NCBI GenBank assembly: GCA_019358875.1
Contig: JAHHIF010000013.1
Span: forward strand, 1 to 64,000
DNA from: Symplocastrum torsivum CPER-KK1
Lineage (GTDB): Bacteria; Cyanobacteriota; Cyanobacteriia; Cyanobacteriales; Coleofasciculaceae
DNA length: 64,000 nucleotides
Direction of reading: 5' to 3'
Made by a program: the position numbers and the translations under genes. The notes beneath the pieces were generated by a model. It did not search any database. It was not told the DNA's origin and saw only the letters and a program-made list of their open reading frames with translations. Of the stretch, positions 35,758 through 45,197 are shown piece by piece (within the stretch, counting starts at the first letter, position 1; each line of letters starts with the position of its first letter).

Positions 35758-36846
35758 TTAAGTGGAACTTGAGAATATTTGATTACGAGCATTAACAGCA
35801 GTATCGGGGAAATCACTAAATACACCATCAATGCCTAACTTAAAAAACTGCTCGTATTCAGCTTGAGAACTGCCGTTGTAGTCAGGTGCAAGGTATTGGT
35901 TTTCGTTGCGAAATGTCCAGGTATGTACCTTTAAACCAGCCGTATGAGCATCGTTAATCAGGGCAGTGGGAGCTTTGAGGCGTTTGTCTTCACCAACGGG
36001 TACAATCAGCCGCTTGTAGGGACCTAAGCCATCTGCATATTCAGCAATTTTGGCTAATTCGGTGGGAGTCGTTAAATCAGCATAGGTGCGAGAGTCGCCT
36101 TTGACAACAAAATCATAAGGCTGCATATCTGCCGCATCCAACAACTGCACCAACGGAACATCAATCATCTGGTTCAGTTGTTTGAGATTCTCAACTTCAA
36201 AGGATTGGATAAAGACAGAGGAGGATGAGCTAGTGTAGCCATTTTTCTTGAAGATGGCAACTAATGGTTCTGAGAGTGAAAGATTAATCGAATCAAAATA
36301 AGTAGGATGCTTGGTTTCCGGATAAATCCCAATTGTGCGTCCTGTTTGAGCCGTTTTTTGCTTCGCTAAATCAATGACTTCTTGCAGAGTGGGAATCTCA
36401 AATTGACCATTGTAAGCACTACTACGAAATGGTAAGCGTTCTTTAGCTCGAAGAGTCTTAATCTCGGCAAGAGTGAAATCTTCGGTAAACCAACTAGTGA
36501 CTTCTTTACCGTCAATCATTTTAGTGGTTTTGCGATCGCTAAACTCTGGATGTTCGCTTACATCAGTTGTCTCAGCAATATCATTTTCATGACGCGCAAT
36601 CAACTCCCCATCCTTGGTCGAAACAATATCAGGTTCAATGTAATCCACTCCCATCTGAATCGCTAATTCATAGGCAGCAAGCGTATGTTCTGGACGGTAG
36701 CCACTTGCTCCTCGATGTCCAATGACAAGCGGGGGTTGGTCAGTCATAATCGGCGTTGTCACTCCACGGTGGGGCTGAAGCAGCAAAATCACAATAAACG
36801 CGATCGCTGCTAGCATGACAGATTTGGGAACACGAAACATATTCAC
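35758..36846 (-). CDS. glpQ: Glycerophosphodiester phosphodiesterase
   Basis: A 362-aa GDPD of the TIM-barrel family, cleaving glycerophosphodiesters to glycerol-3-phosphate and alcohol. The N-terminal hydrophobic segment (about 8-25) is a signal peptide or anchor. Active-site motifs are [43 protein letters not shown] and a late [13 protein letters not shown]. The size and periplasmic signal suit GlpQ rather than the shorter cytosolic UgpQ type. Confidence 0.92.
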   Translation of the reverse strand: MNMFRVPKSVMLAAIAFIVILLLQPHRGVTTPIMTDQPPLVIGHRGASGYRPEHTLAAYELAIQMGVDYIEPDIVSTKDGELIARHENDIAETTDVSEHPEFSDRKTTKMIDGKEVTSWFTEDFTLAEIKTLRAKERLPFRSSAYNGQFEIPTLQEVIDLAKQKTAQTGRTIGIYPETKHPTYFDSINLSLSEPLVAIFKKNGYTSSSSSVFIQSFEVENLKQLNQMIDVPLVQLLDAADMQPYDFVVKGDSRTYADLTTPTELAKIAEYADGLGPYKRLIVPVGEDKRLKAPTALINDAHTAGLKVHTWTFRNENQYLAPDYNGSSQAEYEQFFKLGIDGVFSDFPDTAVNARNQIFSSST

Positions 36847-37037
36847 TCGCCTATTTTTGGAAGTAGGGATAAGTCTTGCGGCTCAAGAGCAACACAAATC
36901 AATCTCGCAAGTGAATATACGGGGCTGAGATAAAGGTCTTATTAATGATTCGTTAACTATAAATCACAATATTTTCACAAATTGTCAGTACGTTGGTCTT
37001 TATAGCTAGAAGAATTTACTTATGCAGGGATTAAGCA

Positions 37038-37229
37038 ATGAATTCAAAACGATTGCAACGGTTGATTTGTTTTTTACAGGATGACTTGGCAATTCCATCC
37101 ACTTCAATTGACTTGGCTGTACGCCATCAACCCGATGCTCTAAATCTCTTGCCGATGGTTCTTTGGCAGTACGGATTGGTTACACTGCAGCAGTTAGAGC
37201 AGATTTTCGATTGGTTGGAAACGGCTTAA
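37038..37229 (+). CDS. DUF2949 small protein
   Basis: A 63-aa protein of the cyanobacterial DUF2949 family (RLICFLQDDLAIPSTSIDLAVRH...LPMVLWQYGLVTLQQLEQIFDWL). It is all-helical by appearance and has no known function. It is convergent with the UGT-like glycosyltransferase gene, the two ends being 27 bp apart. Confidence 0.8.
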   Translation: MNSKRLQRLICFLQDDLAIPSTSIDLAVRHQPDALNLLPMVLWQYGLVTLQQLEQIFDWLETA

Positions 37230-37255
37230 GACCGTTAAATTATTGTCTCTATAAC

Positions 37256-38515
37256 TTACAAGTGGTGCTGATGAAATGCAGCGATCGCCTGCTGAACACC
37301 ATTCTCAGCTCGAATCTGGTTGCCGATCGCTCTTACCCGTTGCTGCATTGTCTCATCACTCACCGCAATCGCGATCGCCTCTGCTAACTTATCCACTGTC
37401 AAAGAGGACTTGGGAATCGGAGCCGGACTAACTCCTAATTGCAGGAGCCGATGTGCCCAAAACGGCTGATCTCCAAAGAAAGGAACGACAACAGATGGCA
37501 CGCCAGCTCTCAGTGCCGCCGCACTCGTCCCAGCTCCACCATGATGCACAATTGCTGCCATCCGAGGAAACAGCCAGTCGTGCGGTGCAGACTCTAGCTT
37601 AAAGACAGTCTCCGGTAAGTCAGCCGCACAGATGCCACCCCAACCTGTAAGCAAAATGCCTCGCTGTCCTGTTTTTGCCAACGCTGCCAGAGCAATCTGG
37701 GTCATGCGCTCCGGCTCTCGTCCCGTCATGCTTCCATAGCCGATGTAGACTGGCGGCGAGCCTGCTCTCAGAAACGCCAGCAAATCTTGAGGTGGTGTCC
37801 AGTTTTGGGGGTGTTGCAAAAACCAATAACCTGTGACGTGCAACCGCTCCGCCCAGTTGGTAGGCTTGGGTATGACTGTTGGGCTGAAGCCGTAGAGGTA
37901 GGGAACACCTGCTTTGTCGAGTCGCCCATACAACCCTGTCCATCTTGGTAAGGGTGGCAGTTGTAATGTGGTTTGACGAAACTGATTGATGGACTTGCGG
38001 AACATCAGTCCAAAGCCTTCCAGCAGTACCGGATAGGTGAGTGAGTTTAGGAACCCTCCCAACGGTAGCGTTTGCGGCAGTGACGGAAAGGGAAAGTCCG
38101 GATTGGCACTCTGCGGCATTAAGGCGGCAAAATAGAAGGGAATGCCCAACTTCTGAGCGATGTCGTATCCCCAACTCGTGAAGGCAGTTCCGATGATGGC
38201 CTCGCTACTGTGACACGCTTTCCAGGAGTCTGCCATTGCTTGTGTCAGTAACGGTTCCACCATCTGGACATATCGCTGAATTAGCTGGAGGGGATTGCCT
38301 GCGTCTAACATCTGCTGCCCAGCTTCCCCCGCCATGAGCGCCTGCACATCCCCTTCAATGGGTGCAAATTCCAACCCATAGCTGTGAACCATTGCTTGAA
38401 AGGGCGGATGGGTTGCTAACTGAACCGTATGTCCTGCCTGCTGCAACCCTAATCCTAGGGCGATAAACGGCTGTACATCTCCGCGAGAACCAACGGTCAA
38501 AAGGGTGATTCGCAT
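37256..38515 (-). CDS. UGT-like (GT1) glycosyltransferase
   Basis: A 419-aa glycosyltransferase of the UDP-glycosyltransferase/sterol-3-beta type. The N-terminus is MRITLLTVGSRGDVQPFIALGLGLQQAGH. The donor motif is PRMAAIVHHGGAGTSAAALRAGVPSVVVPFFGDQPFWAHRL, with GSMTGREPERM upstream. Such enzymes glycosylate sterols, carotenoids, polyketides or lipids. I chose the ATG at 38515, which has AGAGGA about 8 nt upstream. An SRPBCC gene lies directly upstream on the same strand, suggesting a shared lipophilic substrate. Confidence 0.88.
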   Translation of the reverse strand: MRITLLTVGSRGDVQPFIALGLGLQQAGHTVQLATHPPFQAMVHSYGLEFAPIEGDVQALMAGEAGQQMLDAGNPLQLIQRYVQMVEPLLTQAMADSWKACHSSEAIIGTAFTSWGYDIAQKLGIPFYFAALMPQSANPDFPFPSLPQTLPLGGFLNSLTYPVLLEGFGLMFRKSINQFRQTTLQLPPLPRWTGLYGRLDKAGVPYLYGFSPTVIPKPTNWAERLHVTGYWFLQHPQNWTPPQDLLAFLRAGSPPVYIGYGSMTGREPERMTQIALAALAKTGQRGILLTGWGGICAADLPETVFKLESAPHDWLFPRMAAIVHHGGAGTSAAALRAGVPSVVVPFFGDQPFWAHRLLQLGVSPAPIPKSSLTVDKLAEAIAIAVSDETMQQRVRAIGNQIRAENGVQQAIAAFHQHHL

Positions 38516-38548
38516 AACTTTTTCCTCTTTGCGTAGCAAAAAGAAGTT

Positions 38549-39067
38549 CTATTTTTTAGAAAAATCAGGACTTACAGATAGCTCACAACGCTCGCGTTCC
38601 TCAACGGCTCTCTTGAGATTCTCAAGACAAATTCTTTGAGCTGTTTGAAACGGACGCTTCACAACTGCGAGAAAGAAAAGATAGGCAAGCAGGTGTTGTA
38701 TCTTAAATTCAAACGTCCAGGTGATGTGTGTACCTGAATGGGTATCATTGTACAACCACTTGCTAGAAGCAGAATGCACTAGCCATGCAAAGGGAGGCTT
38801 GAATCCTCGAATCAATTTGTAGGCTTGAACAGTGGGGCGTTGTAGTGTGGTGATGATTTCTGCGATCGCAGAACCATCGCTATTGTTCACAATCCTCATA
38901 CTGCCCTCTTGAAGCGGTAAACCATCGGTTGTGCTTGCACTCAAAATGGCAGGAATTGATTGGTAGCCTGTGAACAACATTGGCAAGTTTTGACAATCAA
39001 TTGAATAGTCAAACACTTGCTCAACATCTGCATTAATTATGATTTGTACACTGGTTTGGATGTTCAT
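38549..39067 (-). CDS. SRPBCC/polyketide-cyclase-like protein
   Basis: A 172-aa START-like (SRPBCC) protein. Features are VQIIINADVEQVFDYSIDCQN at the start, a YKLIRGFKPPFAWLVHSASSKW middle strand, THITWTFEFKIQ, and a final amphipathic helix (FQTAQRICLENLKRAVEE). These domains bind hydrophobic ligands in a deep cavity. It lies 34 bp upstream of the UGT-like gene on the same strand, so co-transcription is likely. Confidence 0.75.
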   Translation of the reverse strand: MNIQTSVQIIINADVEQVFDYSIDCQNLPMLFTGYQSIPAILSASTTDGLPLQEGSMRIVNNSDGSAIAEIITTLQRPTVQAYKLIRGFKPPFAWLVHSASSKWLYNDTHSGTHITWTFEFKIQHLLAYLFFLAVVKRPFQTAQRICLENLKRAVEERERCELSVSPDFSKK

Positions 39068-39090
39068 CTGGTTACTGGTAAGTGTGAATG

Positions 39091-39237
39091 CTATCTGCGG
39101 GCATCCGCCATCCCTAACTGACTCTTCAATTCTTTCAACTGCTGTGGACTGAAGACATTGAGATACTTTGGCGCGATGGCGGGAGTCAGCAGTTCCAGCA
39201 TCAAGCGGTTCTCGATGCAGAAAATGTGATGAAGCAT
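39091..39237 (-). CDS. Small ORF with strong ribosome binding site
   Basis: A 48-aa frame from ATG 39237 (MLHHIFCIENRLMLELLTP...) preceded by AAGGAG 6 nt upstream, on the minus strand. It lies just upstream of the SRPBCC gene and would head that operon. No family recognised. It overlaps antisense to a decayed hydrolase fragment, so either reading may be fortuitous; the ribosome binding site favours this one. Confidence 0.4.
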   Translation of the reverse strand: MLHHIFCIENRLMLELLTPAIAPKYLNVFSPQQLKELKSQLGMADARR

Positions 39238-39447
39238 GGAAATCTCCTTGTATTTGAGAAGAGTAGTCATGCGCCTCACTTTGAAGAGCCAGAGCTATTC
39301 GATAAAGAGCTGCTTGAGTGGCTTTTCAATAGACTTATCCACAAATTAGCAGACGATACTATACATAGAGTCTTATCGCCTCAATTAGCCAATCAACCTC
39401 CTACATATAGGTGTGCTAAATATTTTCCGGATAGGTCTAATAACTAA
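39148..39447 (+). pseudogene. C-terminal remnant of an alpha/beta hydrolase
   Basis: The plus-strand frame reads ENVMKHGNLLVFEKSSHAPHF then EEPELFDKELLEWLFN, the usual end of alpha/beta-hydrolase or proline-iminopeptidase proteins; the His in SSHAPH would be the catalytic His. Nothing upstream encodes the rest of the fold, and the frame runs on into unrelated residues before TAA at 39445-39447. It is interpreted as a decayed gene. Confidence 0.45.
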
Positions 39448-39533
39448 TGCTTCTTCACGATTACCTGCAACACTGCCCAAAGGCGATCGCTCCTTTGAGA
39501 CAATTGATCACAAGCTCAGATTTTGACGACGCA

Positions 39534-40010
39534 ATGACCCTTACAATCACTCTTAATACTGACTGCATCAACAACTTGGATGTATCAGCAGCTCAATCGG
39601 TAATTGAAAAGTTGCTTCAAGAGCAAGCCATAACCTCCCATGAACAGCAACTGCGCTTTGAGTTTGACTATCCTCGCGAAGCCGATGACCCACGGGAACT
39701 CTCAGAAATCCCAGAAGTGCGACTCTGGTTTATTCGGCTAGATGCCCAATATCCCTGGTTACCCTTTTTGCTCGACTGGAAATCTGGTGAACTCTCCCGC
39801 TACACCGCCATGCTGGTACCGCACCAATTTAATCGCACAGAAGGCATTCAGTACAATCCTGAAGCATTAGAAATCTTCGTGATGCACAAAATTTTTATTC
39901 TGACTAACTGGATGCAGCAGCAGGGAATTAGTAGCCAATCACGGCTGAAGTCGATGGCACAACTATTTGGCTACGAACTGGATGAAGCTTTTTTTGACTT
40001 AATCCAGTAG
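39534..40010 (+). CDS. crr6: CRR6-type NDH-1 (NdhI) maturation factor
   Basis: A 158-aa protein of the CRR6/DUF1817 family, needed in chloroplasts to mature NdhI during NDH-1 subcomplex A assembly; cyanobacterial members are inferred to act likewise. Signatures are RFEFDYPREADDPRELSEIPEVRLWFIRL, YPWLPFLLDWKSGELSRYTAMLVPHQF and YNPEALEIFVMHKIF. The frame is open from 39447, but the ATG at 39534 (MTLTITLNTDCINN) matches family starts. Confidence 0.85.
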   Translation: MTLTITLNTDCINNLDVSAAQSVIEKLLQEQAITSHEQQLRFEFDYPREADDPRELSEIPEVRLWFIRLDAQYPWLPFLLDWKSGELSRYTAMLVPHQFNRTEGIQYNPEALEIFVMHKIFILTNWMQQQGISSQSRLKSMAQLFGYELDEAFFDLIQ

Positions 40011-40086
40011 ACTTTTTCTCCCAATCCCCATTCCCCACTTTCTTTTGCAGGTCGAATGGAGAATTCAAGAGACCACGTTAGTTTGC

Positions 40087-41553
40087 CTACAGGGGAATTT
40101 CAATCCAAAACCCTGTTCCTCTTCCAGGTTCAGAGAAGCAATTGAGTCTCCCGCCGTGCTTCTCAACCACAATTGCATAGCTAATCGACAGCCCTAAGCC
40201 TGTTCCCTTACCAACAGGCTTTGTTGTAAAAAATGGATCGAAGATTCGTCCAACAATTGCTTTTGGAATACCTAAGCCATTGTCAGAAATACGAATTAAA
40301 ATTGAGCCTTTCTTACTTTTTGCTGGCTGTTGTAACTCTGTCCGGATGGTAATGGTATTACAATGCTGTTCAAGTTTTGAAGAAGAGCGCATCTTAGTCG
40401 CTTGTTCTAGAGCATCAACTGCATTACTCAAAATATTCATGAAAACCTGGTTGAGCGATCCGGCGTAGCACTCAACAATCGGTAAGTTGCCGTACTCTTT
40501 TACGACTCTGATACCTGGCTGCTCGGCTCTTGCTTGCAGTCGGTGTTCCAAGATTAATAAAGTATCGTCGATCGCTTTGTGGATGTCAGCAGGTTCCTTT
40601 TTCCCTTGATCTTTCCGAGAAAAATTCTGTAGCGATCGCACTAGTTGATGGATACGTGTTGTGCCAACCTCTACAGAAGAGAAAACTTTAGGTAAGTCTT
40701 TAATGAGAAAGTTGAGGTCGATCTCTTCAGCTTTCTGTTGGATTTTTGGATGAGGTTTGGGATGGTGCTGTTGATAGAGTGACAGCAGTTCCAACAAGTC
40801 TTGGATGTAGCTTTGAATGTGGGGGATATTACCGTGAATGAAGGTGATGGGATTATTAATTTGATGAGCTATACCAGCAATCAATTGACCCAAACCAGAC
40901 ATTTTCTCAGTCTGAATCAGTTGGGATTGGGTATGCTTCAACTCACATAACGTTTGACTAAGATGCTGATTACTGCGATGTAGGGCTTTTGCGACACCTT
41001 TAAGCTGAATAGTTGTTCGCTTGACGCGAGTAAGGTTAATCCGTAGCTCTAGTTGTGAGATGACTTGACGGCTTAGAGCTTGTAGGGATTGTCTCTGTTC
41101 TAGACTGAGATAGCGAGGAACCCGATCAATGACGCACAGTGTACCCAGGGGAAAGCCATCAGGTGTAACAAGAACAGCCCCAGCATAAAACCGAATGTGG
41201 GGTTCAGAGGTTACCAGGGGATTGCTGGCAAACCGTTCATCCTCTAGTGCATTAGGTACAACGAGCAAAGTGTCAGGTTGCTGAATCGCGTGGGCGCAGA
41301 ACGCTATTTCCCTCGGTGTCTCTGTTGCCGTTAAACCAACTTTTGATTTGAACCACTGCCGATGTGTATCGACTAGGCTCACTAGGGCGATTGGAGTGTT
41401 GCAAAAGGAGGCTGCCAGAGCTGTTAAATCATCAAACGCTATTTCAGGAGGAGTATCGAGAATTTTGTAGCGCTGAAGCGCTTCCACCCTAGCAAACTCA
41501 CCATTTGGTAAGGAAGGGGAGTTCAAATCCAGCTCTACCATGCTGTAGATCAC
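40087..41553 (-). CDS. GAF-domain sensor histidine kinase
   Basis: A 488-aa soluble kinase. A GAF domain spans about 25-170 (DLTALAASFCNTPIALVSLVD, TPREIAFCAHAI). A coiled region precedes the H-box GIAHQINNPITFIHGN, with the phospho-acceptor His around residue 230. The HATPase_c domain (about 355-488) has N-box NILSNAVDALEQ, G1 SDNGLGIPK and G2 GKGTGLGLSISYAIV. The signal is unknown. No response regulator is adjacent. Confidence 0.88.
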   Translation of the reverse strand: MIYSMVELDLNSPSLPNGEFARVEALQRYKILDTPPEIAFDDLTALAASFCNTPIALVSLVDTHRQWFKSKVGLTATETPREIAFCAHAIQQPDTLLVVPNALEDERFASNPLVTSEPHIRFYAGAVLVTPDGFPLGTLCVIDRVPRYLSLEQRQSLQALSRQVISQLELRINLTRVKRTTIQLKGVAKALHRSNQHLSQTLCELKHTQSQLIQTEKMSGLGQLIAGIAHQINNPITFIHGNIPHIQSYIQDLLELLSLYQQHHPKPHPKIQQKAEEIDLNFLIKDLPKVFSSVEVGTTRIHQLVRSLQNFSRKDQGKKEPADIHKAIDDTLLILEHRLQARAEQPGIRVVKEYGNLPIVECYAGSLNQVFMNILSNAVDALEQATKMRSSSKLEQHCNTITIRTELQQPAKSKKGSILIRISDNGLGIPKAIVGRIFDPFFTTKPVGKGTGLGLSISYAIVVEKHGGRLNCFSEPGRGTGFWIEIPL

Positions 41554-42242
41554 AAATCAATAGACTAACAATCTATCGCAACCTTTCTAGATGTGCCATC
41601 CGCCTTAAGGCAGTGCAGAATTATTAAATAATTTTTCTGGGATTGGGAGTTGTAGGTTAAAAGCTGAGTTCTGCTTGGTTTAGAGGATATTCTAATCCAT
41701 CATCTACATAGCTTTTTGGAAATGCGATTGCAAACTTTCTTGTTTTTATCAATACAAACAATTATTTTATTTCCCTAAATAATTTTCTATCATCAAGTTA
41801 AGTAAACAAGCGTTTCAACAATTATATTTCTCTTTACATAAAAACCAGTAATTTTGAGCTATCAAAAATTTTAAAATTACAAAGATTTGAGTATGGTTTA
41901 CTCAACTTAACGTTACTTTAATTACTTATCTGCTGCTCCATGCTCTAGTGAAATGTGGGAGGATGATCACGATAAACAGAGTCCGTGAATACAGATCTAG
42001 AGCAAAATTTTGTAGAATAGTCGATTATTGTGTGCTTTCCCTGAGAACAGAGCATCTACACAGGAAAAAGCCAAGGAGTCTTACAGACTATTCCGGCAAA
42101 AGTCTGCTTCTACTGGAAGCACAGCTCGTAAAGTACTTGATTGAGCCTAGGACAACAGGAGGGGCATAACTTTCTTGAGAAGGAAGAAGGAGTCAAACGT
42201 TGGCTTTTCGCCCCGCTTCCAAAAAGAAGTGAGGATACAAAA
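41554..42242. other. AT-rich gene-free interval
   Basis: About 690 bp between the divergent GAF kinase and photosensor cyclase genes. The centre (41700-41930) is very AT-rich. A 73-codon plus frame at 41948-42169 has no coding character that I can support. It presumably holds promoters for both signalling genes. Confidence 0.5.
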
Positions 42243-45194
42243 GTGAGTAATACAGAGAATATCTCTTGCCCTTTACCTTCTGATATTGCATCAGTAACTT
42301 TCCTAAACAGGGAGGATGTGGTTGATTGCCTGAAGGTTGAACAACCTCTGCGTCGGCAAACTCAGGCATTGGTAACACTAGCAAGAAGCAAAACAATTGA
42401 CCAAGGTGATTTGAATGCCGCCTTGAGGGAAATTACCGAAGTTGTCTCTGATGTCCTTGAAGTCGAGCGAGTCAGCATTTGGCTGTACCCCAACAATTCT
42501 TTTTCCCAAACAATACCGTTTTGGTTGTCTTTAGACGTTAGCAATGCCCAAGAGGTAACTAACACCGCAGATAATACAGTAATACAGTTAAGTTTAGCTC
42601 ATTCAAGCATGAAATGCTTGGATTTGTACGAGCAAAGCCGAGGGTGTCATACGTCCGGAATGGAACTGGTGGCAACTGACTATCCGAATTATTTTCGTGC
42701 GCTAGCAGTTGAATGTACTATTGCAGCACATGATGCCTATACTGACCCTAGAACGCAAGAATTTGCCCAGCCTTATCTGATCCCAAACGGTATCACATCA
42801 ATGTTGGATGCACCAATTTGGCTGAATGGTCAGATGGTGGGTATAGTCTGTCATGAACACACAGATTTACCACGCCAGTGGACTTCTATCGAAGTGAATT
42901 TTGTCGCTGCGATCGCAACTTTGGTTGCCCACACCATTGAAGCGTGCCATCGTGTGATCGCTCAAAAACAGTTGAGACAGCACCACCAATACTTATTAAG
43001 TGAATATCATGACGAGCTTGAGCGTTTGGTGGAAGAACGCACAGCAGAATTGACTAAAGCCAATGAACAACTGCAACAGGAAATTAACGGGCGTTCCTCC
43101 GTAGAAGCTCAATTAATTAAGTACCAGCACCACCTTGAAGAATTAGTAGAAGAGCGTACTAGAGAAATCATTAGCACAAACGAACAGCTACAACAAGAGA
43201 TTACCAATCATAAGCTTGCTCAAAAGGCACTACGGGAAAGTGAGGAGCAATTTCGCTGTCTAGCGGAAGCAACATTCGAGGCAATCTCAATTAATGAGCA
43301 AGGGAAAGTACGTCAGATAAACCGTAATTTTGCTCGGTTGTTTGGTTACAAACCAGCAGAAGTGGTTGGGATGAGTTTTCTAGAATTTGTTGCTCCAGAA
43401 TCTCGCTCTTATGTCCGGCAAATGATTGAGTTGGGTAGCGAACTGATGTACGAAAGTATCTGTCTGAAAAACGACGGGACAACTTTCCCTGCTGAAGTTC
43501 GTAGCAAAGCTATTCCTTACCAAGGACGCTTACTTAGAGTGACAGCCATCCGAGACATCACTAAACGAAGTCAAGCTCAAGAGGAACTTAAGACCTCTGT
43601 CTCGTTGTTGGAGGCAACACTCAATTCCACTACTGACGGCATTGTTGCCGTTAATACAGTCGGAGTCGTTGTCACCTTTAACCAAAAATTCCTTGAAATG
43701 TGGGGTATTCCTGAGGAAATTCTCAGGTCAGCTAATTTCGAGCAGCGACACAAATATTTCCAGGCACAGTTGAAAGAACCAGACGTTTTTTTGGCAAGAG
43801 TTAAGCAACTGTATGCTCAACTTGATGCTGAGGGATATGACCGGATGGAATTACAAGATGGTCGAATCTTTGAGCGCTTTACTTATCCTCAACGCAGTGG
43901 TGAACAAATTATTGGTCGTGTGTGGAGCTTTCGTGACATTACTGAAAGAGCGCGAGCGGAAGAGGCATTGCGCCAACACCTCCGGCAAGAACAACTCGTT
44001 GCGGTGATGTGCGATCGCATCCGTCAGTCACTCAACCTTGAGGATATCCTCAACACAACAGCAGAGGAGGTACGGCAGTTTCTCCAGACTGACCGAGTTC
44101 TGATTTACCGTTTTGAGCCAAATTGGAGGGGTACTGTTGTCGTCGAATCTGTAGCTTCTGAGTATATGAAAACCTTAGGCATGGTGAGGCATGACCCTTG
44201 TTTTGGTGAAGGCTATGTCCAGCCCTACCAGGGGGGACGCATCCAAGCTGTAAGGGATATTTATACAGCAGGATTAACACCTTGCCATATTGAGTTTTTG
44301 GCTCAGTTACAAGTTAGAGCGAATTTAGTTGTACCAATTTTGCAAGGAGTGAGCCGTCAGGAAAGAGTAAGCAGTTGGGAGGTAAGGGAAGTAGAGGAGG
44401 CAGGGGGAGTAGAGGGAGGTGTTTTGTCTACTTACCCAGTTCCCAGTGCTATTTCAACTAATTTGCTACAACGGAATGCTACTCTGCATCAATCCCACTC
44501 TCACTCAACTGCCCCCTCGCCTGCTTTGTGGGGATTGTTGATTGCTCATCACTGTAGTGAACCGCGACAATGGCAACCTTTGGAAATCGCTTTGCTTAAA
44601 TCACTAGCGACTCAGGTAGCGATCGCAATTCAGCAATCAACGTTGTTTGAACAGCTAGAAGAGGCAAATCATGAATTACAGCGCCTTGCTTCTGTTGATG
44701 GCTTAACCCAAGTCGCAAATAGACGACGGTTTGATGAGTATCTAAAGGCAGAGTGGCATGAGAAAGCACAACTGCAAAAACCACTATCGCTGATTTTGTG
44801 TGACCTTGATTATTTCAAGGTTTACAACGATACCTATGGTCATCTTGCTGGTGACTTTTGCTTGCAACAGGTTGCACGTACTCTCCGTCAGGCGTTGAAG
44901 CGTCCTGCTGATTTGGTGGCTCGTTATGGGGGAGAGGAATTTACGGTGATTCTACCCAATATGGATACGAAGGACGCACTTCTGGTTGCTGAAGCGATTC
45001 GAGCGAACGTCCGACGGTTAGCAATTAGTCATGCGAAATCACCTGTCAGTCAGTACGTTACGCTGAGCTTAGGAGTTGCGAGTATTGTGCCAAGTTTAGA
45101 GGAAACACCTGCTCAGTTGATTGTGGCGGCAGACAAAGCCTTGTATCAGGCAAAAGCTGAGGGACGCGATTGTGCGATCGCTCATACAGCTTAA
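42243..45194 (+). CDS. Cyanobacteriochrome-linked diguanylate cyclase
   Basis: A 983-aa soluble signalling protein. In order: GAF (about 45-240), coiled coil (250-335), PAS (330-445), PAS (455-580), a second GAF (585-815) and GGDEF (825-983). The second GAF has D-P-C-F (Cys653) and P-C-H (Cys681), the paired Cys of DXCF cyanobacteriochromes, 28 residues apart. The catalytic loop is GGEEF (896-900), with inhibitory-site RPAD five residues before it, so active, feedback-controlled c-di-GMP synthesis is expected. GTG 42243 is chosen because GAGG lies 8 nt upstream; an in-frame TTG at 42141 has none. Confidence 0.85.
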   Translation: MSNTENISCPLPSDIASVTFLNREDVVDCLKVEQPLRRQTQALVTLARSKTIDQGDLNAALREITEVVSDVLEVERVSIWLYPNNSFSQTIPFWLSLDVSNAQEVTNTADNTVIQLSLAHSSMKCLDLYEQSRGCHTSGMELVATDYPNYFRALAVECTIAAHDAYTDPRTQEFAQPYLIPNGITSMLDAPIWLNGQMVGIVCHEHTDLPRQWTSIEVNFVAAIATLVAHTIEACHRVIAQKQLRQHHQYLLSEYHDELERLVEERTAELTKANEQLQQEINGRSSVEAQLIKYQHHLEELVEERTREIISTNEQLQQEITNHKLAQKALRESEEQFRCLAEATFEAISINEQGKVRQINRNFARLFGYKPAEVVGMSFLEFVAPESRSYVRQMIELGSELMYESICLKNDGTTFPAEVRSKAIPYQGRLLRVTAIRDITKRSQAQEELKTSVSLLEATLNSTTDGIVAVNTVGVVVTFNQKFLEMWGIPEEILRSANFEQRHKYFQAQLKEPDVFLARVKQLYAQLDAEGYDRMELQDGRIFERFTYPQRSGEQIIGRVWSFRDITERARAEEALRQHLRQEQLVAVMCDRIRQSLNLEDILNTTAEEVRQFLQTDRVLIYRFEPNWRGTVVVESVASEYMKTLGMVRHDPCFGEGYVQPYQGGRIQAVRDIYTAGLTPCHIEFLAQLQVRANLVVPILQGVSRQERVSSWEVREVEEAGGVEGGVLSTYPVPSAISTNLLQRNATLHQSHSHSTAPSPALWGLLIAHHCSEPRQWQPLEIALLKSLATQVAIAIQQSTLFEQLEEANHELQRLASVDGLTQVANRRRFDEYLKAEWHEKAQLQKPLSLILCDLDYFKVYNDTYGHLAGDFCLQQVARTLRQALKRPADLVARYGGEEFTVILPNMDTKDALLVAEAIRANVRRLAISHAKSPVSQYVTLSLGVASIVPSLEETPAQLIVAADKALYQAKAEGRDCAIAHTA

Positions 45195-45197
45195 TCC

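Noticed and set aside
41948..42169. 73-codon plus-strand frame before the photosensor cyclase
   Set aside because: Composition is like non-coding DNA and there is no recognisable domain.
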